A stretch of DNA of 64,000 nucleotides from CAVQJU01 sp963712905 (GCA_963712905.1 CAVQJU010000008.1:372001-436000); one strand, 5' to 3'; counted from the stretch's first letter, positions 26,774 through 40,211 are shown. The notes: generated from the sequence alone by a model not told the origin. Program-made: numbers and translations.

Positions 26774-27000
26774 TGGTTCGCATCAAGGTCAGGCAGAACG
26801 GGCCCTATCTCGTCGAGACCGACGACATCACGCTGGTGGACTGGAACGGCAGCGAGTACGCGATCGCGAGGAAGCCCGTCGCGCTGTGTCGCTGCGGCGG
26901 CTCCACGAACAAGCCGTTCTGCGACGGAACCCACTCGAAGATCGGGTTCCAGGCGGCTGAAGCCGCCGTGCCCGGCAGCGGCGACAAACCCGCGACCTAG
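26773..27000 (+). CDS. CDGSH-type iron-sulfur protein
   Basis: A 75-residue protein with one CDGSH zinc-finger-like motif: CRCGGSTNKPFCDGTH, that is C-x-C-x2-S-x3-P-x-C-D-G-x-H, which binds a 2Fe-2S cluster through three Cys and one His. The N terminus (MVRIKVRQNGPYLVE) is that of the small bacterial family. Role likely redox or cluster transfer. The start overlaps the rho stop (TGATG). Confidence 0.85.
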
Positions 27001-27003
27001 CCG

Positions 27004-28161
27004 GTGAATTGGCGCCGCGCGCTGCGTGACTGGCGCGTCTGGGCCCTCGTGTTCACCATCCAGGGCCCTGGCGTTCGCGCCATCGTCCGCTATACCCCCT
27101 CGCCGCTGTTCGTCGTCGTCCTCGTCTTCATCGCAGCCTTTGTCTTCTACAGCGCCTGTCTTCATGGTCCGCTGCGGCCCTGGCTCGATCGGGCAGGCTC
27201 GCGCCTGGGCGCTGTCATCGTCGTCGTGTGTGCGGTCGCCGCGCTGAACCTGGCGATGTACCCGCGCGTCGACGGGTTGAAGGCGCAGGGCAGGGGCTCG
27301 GATGAGGACGATGCGCTCGTCACGACAGCGCAGCGACTGGTGACGGGACAACGGCCAGTGTATGTGCCGACCTATCTCGGCAACGCGCCAAGCGTCGGGC
27401 TGGCGTGGGCGGCCCTCGTCGCGCCGCTGGCGATCACGGGAACATACGCGCTCCTCACACCGCTCTCGCTCGCCGTGTTTGTCTCGACGGTCCGGCAGGC
27501 AGGAGGAGGCGCGGCCGGGACGGCGCTGGCGCTGATGCTGCCCGTCGCCTCGATCGGATTCTGGGAGTTGTCCGTCACGGGCTCCGATCTCTTCGCCATC
27601 GGCGTTCTTTTCGTTGTGCTGACGGCGCTGGCCTGGGGCTGGCGTGCGCACGGCGCCGGGATCTCGACTGCCACCCTCATCCTCGTCCTGGCACTCGCCG
27701 CCGCATCGTCGCGGGCGGCCTTTGCCTGGGTGGTGGCGAGCATCGCGCTGTTCATGTGGCGGGCACGGCGAGCCCGCACGGCGATTGTGGCCGGTGCCGC
27801 CGTCGCAACGGTGGCCGCTGAAGCCTGGTTCTGGTGGCCCGATATCGATCCCACGCCGTTGTATTTGATCTCGAAGCTGGCCGGGCTGCTGGGCGCCGCG
27901 GGCATCGTACTGGCGGTTGCGACGGCCGTGGGATCAACGGCCTGGGCGCTCGCCCGGATAGACGACTCGGTCGAACGCTGGTGGTCCGGACTGTGGATCG
28001 TGCTCGTCCTGCCGCTCGCGTTCGTCAGCGTCGGCGCCCTCTCGGCGCTCGGGTGGCAGATTGCGAACTGGCAGGCCGCGGGCTACGTCGAGGTCGCCGT
28101 GCCGGCACTGGTTGCATTCGTCGCGATACACGCTGCGCGTCACGCGCCGGAGACGCCATGA
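27004..28161 (+). CDS. Polytopic membrane protein of unknown function
   Basis: A 385-residue integral membrane protein with about nine or ten hydrophobic segments, and a soluble loop (YPRVDGLKAQGRGSDEDDALVTTAQRLV) after the third. The loop's acidic DEDDA patch and the overall layout recall GT-C type membrane glycosyltransferases, but no signature is convincing. The GTG start is 3 bp after the CDGSH stop. Its own stop overlaps the start of the MFS gene (ATGA). Confidence 0.65.
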   Translation: MNWRRALRDWRVWALVFTIQGPGVRAIVRYTPSPLFVVVLVFIAAFVFYSACLHGPLRPWLDRAGSRLGAVIVVVCAVAALNLAMYPRVDGLKAQGRGSDEDDALVTTAQRLVTGQRPVYVPTYLGNAPSVGLAWAALVAPLAITGTYALLTPLSLAVFVSTVRQAGGGAAGTALALMLPVASIGFWELSVTGSDLFAIGVLFVVLTALAWGWRAHGAGISTATLILVLALAAASSRAAFAWVVASIALFMWRARRARTAIVAGAAVATVAAEAWFWWPDIDPTPLYLISKLAGLLGAAGIVLAVATAVGSTAWALARIDDSVERWWSGLWIVLVLPLAFVSVGALSALGWQIANWQAAGYVEVAVPALVAFVAIHAARHAPETP

Positions 28162-29315
28162 CGAAGTCTCCGCCGCTCCTGCCGGTCGTGCTTGCGGGCT
28201 TCACGGCCTTTCTGAGCCTGTACGCCACGCAGCCGATGCTGCCGTTGTTCCAGGACGTGTTCGGCGCCAGCCATTTCGCCGTCAGCCTCACGGTGACCGC
28301 GACGACGGCGGCGGTGGCGCTCGCGGCGCCGTTTGTGGGGCGCCTCGCCGACGCGTGGGGCAAGCGCCGCGTCATTGTGGCCGCGGCGTTCGCGCTCGCG
28401 GCGGCGACACTGCTCGCATCGACGGCCCGGACGCTCAACCAGGTCGTTTTCTGGCGTTTCGTCCAGGGCCTGGTGACACCGGGCGTCTTCGCGGTCACGG
28501 TCGCGTTTGTCCACGATCGCTGGCATCCGTCGCGCGCGGGCACGGCGACGGCCGCCTACGTCAGCGGAACGGTCATCGGTGGATTCGTTGGCCGCGTCAC
28601 GGCCGGCGTCGTCGCTGCAGCCGCGGGCTGGCGCGCGAGCTTCATGGTGATTGGGGGGATGAGTCTTGTGTGCGCGGTGACGCTCTGGACAGGGCTCCGC
28701 GGTGAGGCCGACCCGATCGGCCTCGGCGTCAACCGGTCCGGGCGAGACTCGCTGGCAGCGCATCTGACCAGCCGCGAGCTCGCCGGCGCTTACGCCACCG
28801 GCTTCTGTGTGCTCTTCACGCAGATCGCGATGTTCACGTACGTGACGTTCCACCTGGCCGATGCGCCGTTCGGGTTGAGCACGGCCGCGCTCGGATGGTT
28901 GTTTGCCGTCTACCTGGCCGGCGCCGCGATCACGCCGTTTTCCGGACGCTTCATCGACGTCCACGGCCACCGCGCCGCGCTGATCACGGCGATCGGCATC
29001 GGCGTCATCGGGTCGCTGCTCACGTTGTCAGGCGCGCTGGCGCTCGTGGTCGTCGGCCTCGCCCTCGTGTCCTCCGGGGTGTTCATCGCGCAGGCGGCGG
29101 CGAGCAGTTACGTCGGCGCCTCGGCGACCAGCGATCGCGGCCTCGCCGTCGGGCTGTATGCGATGTTCTACTACGCCGGCGGCAGCGCCGGCGGCGCGCT
29201 GCCGTCGCTCTTCTGGACGCGCGGCGGCTGGCCGGCCTGCGTTGCCCTCGTCGTCGCGGTCCAGGTGACGACGGCGGCGATTGCTCTGCTGACCTGGAAC
29301 CGCGTCCGTATGTAG
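28158..29315 (+). CDS. MFS transporter
   Basis: A 385-residue major facilitator superfamily permease with twelve predicted helices. The A-motif analogue after helix 2 is GRLADAWGKRRVIV. LYATQPMLPLFQDVFGAS at the N terminus resembles the YnfM/inner-membrane drug or sugar-efflux subgroup. The substrate is unknown. The last codon and the stop (ATG TAG) run into the 52-bp palindrome, so GTAG supplies the stop. Confidence 0.85.
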   Translation: MTKSPPLLPVVLAGFTAFLSLYATQPMLPLFQDVFGASHFAVSLTVTATTAAVALAAPFVGRLADAWGKRRVIVAAAFALAAATLLASTARTLNQVVFWRFVQGLVTPGVFAVTVAFVHDRWHPSRAGTATAAYVSGTVIGGFVGRVTAGVVAAAAGWRASFMVIGGMSLVCAVTLWTGLRGEADPIGLGVNRSGRDSLAAHLTSRELAGAYATGFCVLFTQIAMFTYVTFHLADAPFGLSTAALGWLFAVYLAGAAITPFSGRFIDVHGHRAALITAIGIGVIGSLLTLSGALALVVVGLALVSSGVFIAQAAASSYVGASATSDRGLAVGLYAMFYYAGGSAGGALPSLFWTRGGWPACVALVVAVQVTTAAIALLTWNRVRM

Positions 29316-29363
29316 CGCGGGGCTCTCAGCCCCGCGCCGGCGGCCCTGAAAGGGCCGCCCTAC
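29312..29363. repeat. 52-bp GTAG...CTAC bipartite palindrome, copy 1
   Basis: Starts GTAGCGCGGGGCT and ends AGGGCCGCCCTAC: two imperfect hairpins in inverted orientation, each with GTAG at its outer foot. It is the same length, 52 bp, as the copies at 37517, 49625 and 57362. It fills the junction between the convergent MFS gene and ftsH and includes the MFS stop codon. It is likely to act as a bidirectional terminator. Confidence 0.85.
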
Positions 29364-29381
29364 TACGGCAATCGTGATCTG

Positions 29382-33865
<4,484 letters not shown>

Positions 33866-33869
<4 letters not shown>

Positions 33870-34294
33870 GTTGGTGCGTCCAGTTTCTGCAGCGCCTCGA
33901 AATGCGCGCGTTGCTCCGGCGTCACCTCGCGCGGCAGTTGGACTTCCGCCGTCGCGTAGAGATCGCCGTGTTCGTCCGGCTTGCCGATCGCCGGCATGCC
34001 TTGCCCCTTCAGTCGAAAGATCTGCCCCTGCTGCGTCGTCGGCGGCACCTTCAGCCGCAGCGATTTACCGCCGATCGTGCGAACCTCGGCCTCGCCGCCA
34101 AGCACGGCCGTCGTGAGCGGAATCGTCACGCGCGTGTAGAGGTCGCGGCCCTTGCGTTCGAACACCGGGTGCGGCGCCATGCGGATGCGCAGGTACAGGT
34201 CGCCCGACCCCGCCCCGCCCGATCCCTGTTCGCCTTCGCCGCCGACGCGGACACGCGAGCCGTCTGCGACGCCCGCAGGAATCCGGACGTCCAC
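33866..34294 (-). CDS. DnaJ/CbpA C-terminal part, separated by a frameshift
   Basis: A 142-residue fragment covering the two substrate-binding C-terminal domains of a CbpA-type J protein (VDVRIPAGVADGSRVRVGGEGE, PHPVFERKGRDLYTRVTIPL, RLKVPPTTQQGQIFRLKGQGMP). In this frame the coding sequence continues upstream of 34294 to the frameshift (YDGHERTVDV), so the ATG here is not a natural start. Together with 34311-34850 it makes a normal J protein of about 325 residues. It overlaps the clpB start by 4 bp. Confidence 0.75.
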
Positions 34295-34310
34295 CGTGCG
34301 CTCGTGCCCG

Positions 34311-34850
34311 TCATAGACCAGACGAGAAGCGGCGCGTCGAGCCGCGGTAGGCGTCCTCGAGCCCGAGCTCGATCTCCTGCTCGACGTCGCGGCCCTTGCG
34401 GGCGCGTGCGCGACCGCCCCGGCCGCGCGTGCGATCGTCGCCGCCCGGGCTGCCGCCGAAAAACGTGTGGAAGAAGTCGGAGAACGGGTCGCCGTCGCCG
34501 AACATCTCCCGCATTTCCTCGGGCGACATCGTCCGGAACCCGCCCGGCTGACCGCCGACGTTCACGTTCCAGGCGCCGCCCGGCTGTCCCCCGAAACCAG
34601 GGCCGCCCGCGCCCGCCTGCTCGTACTGCCGCCAGTTCGCCCCGAGCTCGTCGTACTTCTTGCGCTTGTCGGGGTCCCCGAGAACCTCGTAGGCCTCGTT
34701 GACCTCCTTGAACCGCGCCTCGGCCGACTTGTCACCCTGATTGACGTCGGGGTGATGCTTGCGCGCGAGCTTGCGGTACGCCGCCTTCAGGTCCTTGGCC
34801 GACGCCGTCTTCGGTACGCCAAGCGTGGAGTAGTAGTCTTTGAAGTCCAT
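34311..34850 (-). CDS. DnaJ/CbpA N-terminal part, frameshifted
   Basis: Encodes the J domain with the HPD tripeptide (KLARKHHPDVNQGDKS), a Gly/Phe-rich linker and the beginning of the first C-terminal domain (RGSTRRFS). The frame then ends at TGA (34311-34313). A single extra base near 34322 explains the break. Removing that A restores Ser-Leu-Val-Tyr-Asp, the expected sequence. No zinc-finger domain is present, so this is the CbpA/DnaJ2 type, as expected beside hspR. Either a pseudogene or an assembly error. Confidence 0.8.
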   Translation of the reverse strand: MDFKDYYSTLGVPKTASAKDLKAAYRKLARKHHPDVNQGDKSAEARFKEVNEAYEVLGDPDKRKKYDELGANWRQYEQAGAGGPGFGGQPGGAWNVNVGGQPGGFRTMSPEEMREMFGDGDPFSDFFHTFFGGSPGGDDRTRGRGGRARARKGRDVEQEIELGLEDAYRGSTRRFSSGL

Positions 34851-34885
34851 GGTCGTCAGGTTCAGAGTTCAACCTTGAACCCGTT

Positions 34886-35242
34886 TCATTCGATACCCAA
34901 CATCCGCAGCAATTCATCGATTTCCTGGCCGAGGCGGCGCCGTACGTCGCGCGCCGACAACTGATCGTCGCGGGACGTCGTCACCAGCGGGCGGATCCGC
35001 TGGACGACCTCGGCAATCGACAGCAGCCGCTGCACACCCGCAAGGTTGATGCCGCCATCGTCGACAAGGCGCTTGATCACGCGGAGGCGCTCCAGCTCGT
35101 CGCGGGAATACAACCGCATGCTGCCGATCGTGCGGCTTGGCTGCACGAGCCCCAGCCGCTCGTATTTCCGCAGGGTCTGCGGGTGCATGCCAAGCAGCCT
35201 GGCTGCCATGCTGATGAGATACAGCTCTTGATCGATTCCCAT
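34886..35242 (-). CDS. hspR: MerR-family heat-shock repressor HspR
   Basis: A 118-residue MerR-type regulator: N-terminal winged helix with YLISMAARLLGMHPQTLRKYERLGLVQPSRT and SMRLYSRDELERL, followed by a short helical dimerisation region. This is the HspR subtype that represses dnaK/clpB operons with DnaK as corepressor. It is the first gene of the operon it presumably controls (hspR-dnaJ-clpB-ftsH). Confidence 0.9.
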   Translation of the reverse strand: MGIDQELYLISMAARLLGMHPQTLRKYERLGLVQPSRTIGSMRLYSRDELERLRVIKRLVDDGGINLAGVQRLLSIAEVVQRIRPLVTTSRDDQLSARDVRRRLGQEIDELLRMLGIE

Positions 35243-35278
35243 CGGTCTTTCGTTAAAATCCTAAGTTGCGCCGACACA

Positions 35279-35307
35279 AGTATAGGTATTGATACGACTC
35301 GTGTCAA
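35279..35307 (-). promoter_or_regulatory. Heat-shock operon promoter
   Basis: On the minus strand TTGACA (35302-35307), a 17-bp spacer and TATACT (35279-35284), about 37 bp before hspR. Near-perfect arms CACAAGT (plus strand, 35275-35281) and ACTCGTG (35297-35303) flank the spacer as an inverted repeat. They do not match the published HAIR spacing, so they are only a candidate HspR operator. Confidence 0.75.
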
Positions 35308-35330
35308 CTCTGCTGAGCCACAATGTCTCT

Positions 35331-36071
35331 GTGTTCCAGCTGTCGGACTTCCTGACCATCGGGCTCCTCGTCGGGCTCGAAGGGGTCCTCAGTGCCGACA
35401 ACGCGATGGTGCTGGCGTTGCTGGTGCTCGGGCTGCCCAAGGACCAGCAGCAGAAGGCGCTTCGATACGGAATCGTCGGCGCGTTCGTGTTCCGCGGCGC
35501 CGCGACCCTTGCGGCCGCGTATTTGATCGAGCTGGGGTGGGTGAAGCTCGCCGGCGCAGGCTACTTGTTGTATCTCGCGTACGAACACTTCTTCCGATCC
35601 AGCGCAGAATCCCGCCGCGCCGCCCCCCGCGCGCGTCCATGGCTCGGCCTGAACGCGTTCTGGGGCACCGTGGTCAAGGTCGAGCTCACCGACATCGTGT
35701 TCGCGATCGACTCGATTCTCATCGCCGTCGCCATGTCATCCAAGCTCTGGGTGATCCTGACGGGCGGCATGCTGGGGATCGTCGCGATGCGCTTCGTGAT
35801 CGGCCGGCTGCTCACGATCATCGAACGCTACCCCCAAATCGTCGACGGCGCCTTCGCGATCATCGCGTGGGTCGGCTTCAAGCTGCTGACCGAGTTCCTG
35901 CACAAGGAACACTATACGGATTTCGAGATCCCGGAATGGGTCTCGCTGACCGTCATCGTGACGATCTTCATCTCCGCGTTCCTGTACGCCCGCCGGCAGG
36001 CACAACGAGCGGGGCAGCCGGTGGCCAAGGAAGAGGCCGCCCGGCAATTCTGGGACAGCGAGCCGCGCTAG
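35331..36071 (+). CDS. TerC family membrane protein
   Basis: An integral membrane protein of about 246 residues with seven hydrophobic segments. The TerC signatures are LEGVLSADNAMVLALLV near the N terminus and VKVELTDIVFAIDSILIAVAM in the middle, with paired Asp residues in membrane helices thought to bind metal. The family is tied to tellurium resistance and Mn2+ export into or across the secretory route. GTG codons at 35301 and 35331 and a TTG at 35289 are in frame; 35331 fits the family best. Confidence 0.85.
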   Translation: MFQLSDFLTIGLLVGLEGVLSADNAMVLALLVLGLPKDQQQKALRYGIVGAFVFRGAATLAAAYLIELGWVKLAGAGYLLYLAYEHFFRSSAESRRAAPRARPWLGLNAFWGTVVKVELTDIVFAIDSILIAVAMSSKLWVILTGGMLGIVAMRFVIGRLLTIIERYPQIVDGAFAIIAWVGFKLLTEFLHKEHYTDFEIPEWVSLTVIVTIFISAFLYARRQAQRAGQPVAKEEAARQFWDSEPR

Positions 36072-36472
36072 CTGCGTTCCTTCATCTGCCGGATCGCCCG
36101 GCGCTGACGCTTGTCCGGGGCCTTCAGCGGCGTCATCTGCGCGCGGTAGATGCGTTCCATCCGCCTCATTTCGATTTCTTCGGGCGTCGGCGCGGGGGTC
36201 AGATCCTCGTAGAGGAGACGCGCCTCGGCTCTTGCTCGATGCCGATCGGCCAGCTCCTTCACGACGATGCGCTGCTTGCGGCCGTACGGGCGGCTGATCT
36301 CGAGCGCGTCGCCGACGCGCACGAGGCGATGGGGCTTTGCGCCCTGCCCGTTGACGTCGATCTTTCCGCCCGTGCAGGCCTTCTGCGCCGCCGAGCGGGT
36401 CTTGAACAGGCACGCCACGTCGAGCCAGACGTCCAATCGCACGCTCTCTGCCGGAATATCGGAATCGCTCAT
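36068..36472 (-). CDS. S4-domain RNA-binding protein (Hsp15-like)
   Basis: A 134-residue protein with an N-terminal S4 domain (VRLDVWLDVACLFKTRSAAQKACTGG, then VNGQGAKPHRLVRVGDAL), like HslR/Hsp15, which rescues 50S subunits carrying nascent chains. The C-terminal half is Arg/Glu-rich and helical (RMERIYRAQMTPLKAPDKRQRRAIRQMKERS). The start at 36472 is 21 bp from the divergent pirin start. The ends overlap TerC by 4 bp. Confidence 0.85.
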   Translation of the reverse strand: MSDSDIPAESVRLDVWLDVACLFKTRSAAQKACTGGKIDVNGQGAKPHRLVRVGDALEISRPYGRKQRIVVKELADRHRARAEARLLYEDLTPAPTPEEIEMRRMERIYRAQMTPLKAPDKRQRRAIRQMKERS

Positions 36473-36493
36473 CGTGTGGGCTATCGTTGTGAG

Positions 36494-37516
36494 ATGTCCG
36501 ACTCCATTATCGCAGTTACGCCGCTCGCCTCGCGCTGGCAGACGCAGGACCCGTTCCTGTTCTGCGTGCACCACATCGACAACTTCCCGAAAGGAAACGA
36601 TCGCCTCGGGCCGGACGCGCCGCTCGCCGGCCACGAGATCGGCCAGGACTTCGCCGGCAAGGATGGCTGGCGCATGTATCACGGCGACGTCGTCCCCGGG
36701 TTTCCGCAGCACCCGCACCGCGGCTTCGAAACCGTCACCATCGTCCGAAGCGGCTATATCGATCACTCCGACTCGCTCGGGGCGACGGCGAGGTTCGGGA
36801 TGGGCGACGTCCAGTGGCTGACGGCCGGCCGGGGCGTCGTGCACTCCGAGATGTTTCCGCTCCTCGATCGCAACGGGCCGAACAGGCTGGAGCTGTTTCA
36901 GATCTGGCTGAACCTGCCCGCGAAGAGCAAGATGGCCGACCCGTATTTCACGATGTTCTGGGCAAAGGACATCCCGCACCGCGTGTACGCCGACGCGGCC
37001 GGCCGGCGCGTCGAGGTGACGGTCATCGCAGGCTCGCTCGACGGCCAGCAGCCGCTTGCGCCGCCACCGCATTCCTGGGCCGCCGGCGAGGAAGCCGGCC
37101 TCGCGATCTGGTCCATCGCGATGGAGCCGGGTGCGGCATGGACAGTTCCCCCGGCGCTGACGGCGGGGACCATGCGCACGCTGCATCTGTTTTCCGGGCG
37201 CGGGTTCACGGTCGGCGGACGCGCGGTGGAGGGGCCGGCCGCGGCGCAGGTGGACGCCGGCGTGGCGCTGGCCATCGAAGCGACCGACGGTCCTGCGGAG
37301 ATCCTTCTCCTGCAAGGACGGCCGATCGGCGAGCCCGTCGTGCAGTACGGACCGTTCGTGATGAACACCCGGCCTGAACTCGAGGAGGCGTTTGCCGACT
37401 TTCGGCGCACGCAGTTCGGTGGGTGGCCGTGGCCGGACGACGCGCCGGTGCACGCGCGCGACGCCGGTCGGTTTGCGAAGCACGGCGACGGCCGCGTCGA
37501 ACACGCCCCGGTTTGA
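36494..37516 (+). CDS. Pirin family protein
   Basis: A 340-residue two-cupin protein. The N-terminal cupin has the metal-binding His set (HPHRGFETVTIV and HSDSLG with ARFGMGDVQWLTAGRGVVHSEM). The second half has the degenerate cupin of large pirins. Bacterial pirins are quercetinase-like or regulate pyruvate metabolism; the substrate is unknown. Only 21 bp separates its start from the divergent S4 gene, so its promoter lies inside that gene. A 52-bp palindrome begins one base after its stop. Confidence 0.88.
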   Translation: MSDSIIAVTPLASRWQTQDPFLFCVHHIDNFPKGNDRLGPDAPLAGHEIGQDFAGKDGWRMYHGDVVPGFPQHPHRGFETVTIVRSGYIDHSDSLGATARFGMGDVQWLTAGRGVVHSEMFPLLDRNGPNRLELFQIWLNLPAKSKMADPYFTMFWAKDIPHRVYADAAGRRVEVTVIAGSLDGQQPLAPPPHSWAAGEEAGLAIWSIAMEPGAAWTVPPALTAGTMRTLHLFSGRGFTVGGRAVEGPAAAQVDAGVALAIEATDGPAEILLLQGRPIGEPVVQYGPFVMNTRPELEEAFADFRRTQFGGWPWPDDAPVHARDAGRFAKHGDGRVEHAPV

Positions 37517-37568
37517 GTAGCGCGGGGCTTTCAGCCCCGCGGACGCGGCCCTCAAAGGGCCGCGCTAC
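37517..37568. repeat. 52-bp GTAG...CTAC bipartite palindrome, copy 2
   Basis: Begins GTAGCGCGGGGCTTTC one base after the pirin stop and ends GGGCCGCGCTAC. Two inverted GTAG-hairpins, as in copy 1, with one loop base different (CTCAAAGG). It overlaps the last codons of the convergent CobT-like gene by 4 bp. Confidence 0.85.
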
Positions 37569-39199
37569 GACAGGAGAGCGGTCAATTTAGCAGTGAGGGC
37601 AGGGCCGAGCTGTTCGATCTTCGCGATCCGCGTGGCGTTCCTGTAGAAGGACGACACGTTGTGCCCGATGCCGATCGCGGCCAGCCGCACGGGCGACCGG
37701 GCTTCGATGTCGCGCACGACGGCCTGCAGGTGACCTTCCAGGTACTCGTGGCCGTTGGCGGCCATCGTCGCCTCGTCCATGGGTGTGCCGTCCGACACGA
37801 CGACCAGGATCCGCCGCGACTCCGACCGCTGCAGCAGGCGGGCATGCGCCCACTGGAGGGCCTCTCCGTCGATGTTCTCCTTGAGCATCTCGTCGTGCAG
37901 GAACAGCCCGAGCGCGACGCGCGCCCGGCGCCAGGGCACATCGGCGCTCTTGATGACGATGTGCTCGAGGGCGTTGAGCCGGCCGGGTTGTTCCGGATAG
38001 CCGTTCGCCGCCCACTCGCGCGCCGGCTCGCCGCCGTCCCATTCGCGCGTCGTGAACCCCAGCACCTCGCACTTCACGCCGCAGCGCTCGAGGACGCGCG
38101 CGAAGATTTCCACCGTCAGCGCGGCTATCAGCATCGGCCTTCCGCGCATCGATCCCGAGTGATCGATCAGCAGCGTCACGACGGTGCTCGGAAACGGCGA
38201 TTCGCTTTCCTGTTTGAACGGCCGGGCGCCGCCGCGGCTGGCGATCAGCCTGGCCAGGCGCGACCCGTCGAGCTGTCCCTCGTCGAGATCGAAGCGCCAT
38301 TCACGAACCTGCTTCGCCATGAGGACGCGAAGCAGCCGCTTCGCCAGGCGCGCCACCAGTGAGCGCACCGACGTCAGCTCGGCGTCGAGCTTCGCCCGGA
38401 ACTGCGCGAGCTCGTCGCGGCTGGCCAGATCCACGGCGCTGACGACGCGGTCGTGAGCCGTCGTGTAGGCTCGATATCCCAGGTCGCGCCCATCGCCGGC
38501 GGCGACACTCGCGCCGGCGGCCGTCCCGGTCTCGGGGCCCTGCGCGGTCCGCCGTTCCTTCTTCAGCGGGGCCCTTGTTCCGCCGGGGTCTCCCCGGTCG
38601 GGGAGTGGCCGCGCGACACTCCGCGTGCGGAGTTCGACCCCCTTCCAGGCGTCGCCCGGCTCCTCGATCAGCGGGACCTGCAGCGCGGCCTCCTTCGCCC
38701 ATGCGGATGCCGCGGAAGCAAATCGTCGTTGATCATCGAGGGCGCCGCCGAGAGCGCGAAGCTCATCGATCAAACGCGAGGGCAGGGCGATCCTGACGCC
38801 TGCCGCCATCGCGTCCTTGCCGCTGGGAGCGTGCTGGCCGCTGAAGACTTCGAACGCCAACCAGCGCAGCCCGTCGTTCTGAGCGCCCGGGTGCGCCAGC
38901 AGGTTCTTCGCAACGCCGGCCAGCCACCGGACTCCGAGCGCGTCGAGCCGGGCGTCCTCGAGGGCCGCAAACAGATCCGCGGCGGGCTTCTCGGCCGGTT
39001 GATGCGCCTGGTGAACGCCCTCGTCGTGAAATCGCTGCCTGATCGCGAGGCGATCGCCGAAGGCGCGCAGGCCGCTGACGGTCGCGGCATCCGAGAGCGC
39101 CAGCCGGGCTTCGAGATTTTCAGACGCACGCGGTCCGGCGATCGCGCGCGTGCATGCGCCGACGGCTTCGACGGTGCTCGCGGGGAAGGGGCCCGCCAC
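37565..39199 (-). CDS. CobT-like protein with VWA domain
   Basis: A 544-residue protein with the CobT architecture: an N-terminal helical region, an acidic/Gly-rich middle and a C-terminal von Willebrand factor A domain with the MIDAS motif DHSGSMRG and a distal Thr/Asp (VSDGTPMDEATM). CobT pairs with the AAA ATPase CobS in aerobic cobaltochelatase. CobN and other cobalamin genes are absent here, so the pair may be an orphan chaperone complex. The CobS-like gene lies 10 bp upstream on the same strand. Confidence 0.85.
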   Translation of the reverse strand: MAGPFPASTVEAVGACTRAIAGPRASENLEARLALSDAATVSGLRAFGDRLAIRQRFHDEGVHQAHQPAEKPAADLFAALEDARLDALGVRWLAGVAKNLLAHPGAQNDGLRWLAFEVFSGQHAPSGKDAMAAGVRIALPSRLIDELRALGGALDDQRRFASAASAWAKEAALQVPLIEEPGDAWKGVELRTRSVARPLPDRGDPGGTRAPLKKERRTAQGPETGTAAGASVAAGDGRDLGYRAYTTAHDRVVSAVDLASRDELAQFRAKLDAELTSVRSLVARLAKRLLRVLMAKQVREWRFDLDEGQLDGSRLARLIASRGGARPFKQESESPFPSTVVTLLIDHSGSMRGRPMLIAALTVEIFARVLERCGVKCEVLGFTTREWDGGEPAREWAANGYPEQPGRLNALEHIVIKSADVPWRRARVALGLFLHDEMLKENIDGEALQWAHARLLQRSESRRILVVVSDGTPMDEATMAANGHEYLEGHLQAVVRDIEARSPVRLAAIGIGHNVSSFYRNATRIAKIEQLGPALTAKLTALLS

Positions 39200-39209
39200 G
39201 CCAGTGACC

Positions 39210-40211
39210 CTAGTGGCGGCCCGGGCCGGGCCGAGCGACGGCGAGCTCGTCGCCGATGCAGCGCTGGTAGTACTCGGCGACGAGCAATTGTTCGTCCTCG
39301 TCGCAGCGGTTCAGGAAGGTCAACTTGAAGGCCAGCGCCTGATCGTGAAACAGCGTCGTGTTTTCGGCCCAGGTGACGACCGTGCGCGGCGACATCACGG
39401 TGGACAGATCACCGTCGGCAAACCCGCGGCGCGTGAGGTTGGCCAGGGCGATCATGGCGCTCGCTTTCGCCCGGCCTTCGGGGTTGCGATACTCCGGGCA
39501 CCGGGCCAGCACGACCTCGACCTCGCGATCGTGCTCGAGGTAGTTGAGCGTGACGACGATGTTCCAGCGATCCATCTGGCCCTGGTTGAGGGGCTGCGTA
39601 CCGTGGTAGAGGCCGGTCGCATCACCGAGGCCGACCGTGTTCGCCGTGGCGAAAAGGCGGAATGCCGGATGCGGCTCGATGACGCGGCTCTGGTCGAGCA
39701 GCGTGAGCCGTCCTTCGACTTCGAGGACGCGCTGGATGACGAACATCACGTCCGCCCGCCCGGCGTCGTACTCGTCGAACACGAGCGCGCAGGGCCGTTG
39801 CAGCGCCCACGTCAGCATGCCGGGCTGGAACTCGGTGATCTGCTTGTCGTCCCGGATGACGATGGCGTCCTTGCCGATGAGATCCATGCGGCTCACGTGG
39901 CCGTCGAGGTTCACGCGCACGCAGGGCCAGTTCAGGCGCGAGGCTACCTGCTCGACGTGGCTCGACTTGCCCGTGCCGTGGCGGCCCTGGACCATGACGC
40001 GGCGGTTGTGCATGAAGCCGGCAAGCAGCGCGAGCGTCGTGTCGCGATCGAAGACATAGTCGGGATCGAGGGGCGGCACGTGCTCATCGGCCCGCGAGAA
40101 GGCCGGCACCCGGAGGTCGGTGTCGATCTTGAACAGCTCGCGGGCGGAAAGCGTCACGTCGGGGAGATGAAGGGGAGCTGCGGAGTTGGCGTCGGTATCG
40201 GTAACGTCCAT
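39210..40211 (-). CDS. CobS-like AAA+ ATPase
   Basis: A 333-residue MoxR/CobS-clade AAA+ protein: Walker A VMVQGRHGTGKSSH at about 73-86, Walker B ALVFDEYDAG, sensor 1 FATANTVG and an arginine-finger region (NQGQMDRWNIVV). The N-terminal 45 residues contain the typical CobS LDPDYVFDRDTTLALL. An in-frame ATG at 40325 exists, but the 40211 start fits better. It acts with the CobT-like partner downstream; without CobN, the client is unknown. Confidence 0.87.
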   Translation of the reverse strand: MDVTDTDANSAAPLHLPDVTLSARELFKIDTDLRVPAFSRADEHVPPLDPDYVFDRDTTLALLAGFMHNRRVMVQGRHGTGKSSHVEQVASRLNWPCVRVNLDGHVSRMDLIGKDAIVIRDDKQITEFQPGMLTWALQRPCALVFDEYDAGRADVMFVIQRVLEVEGRLTLLDQSRVIEPHPAFRLFATANTVGLGDATGLYHGTQPLNQGQMDRWNIVVTLNYLEHDREVEVVLARCPEYRNPEGRAKASAMIALANLTRRGFADGDLSTVMSPRTVVTWAENTTLFHDQALAFKLTFLNRCDEDEQLLVAEYYQRCIGDELAVARPGPGRH

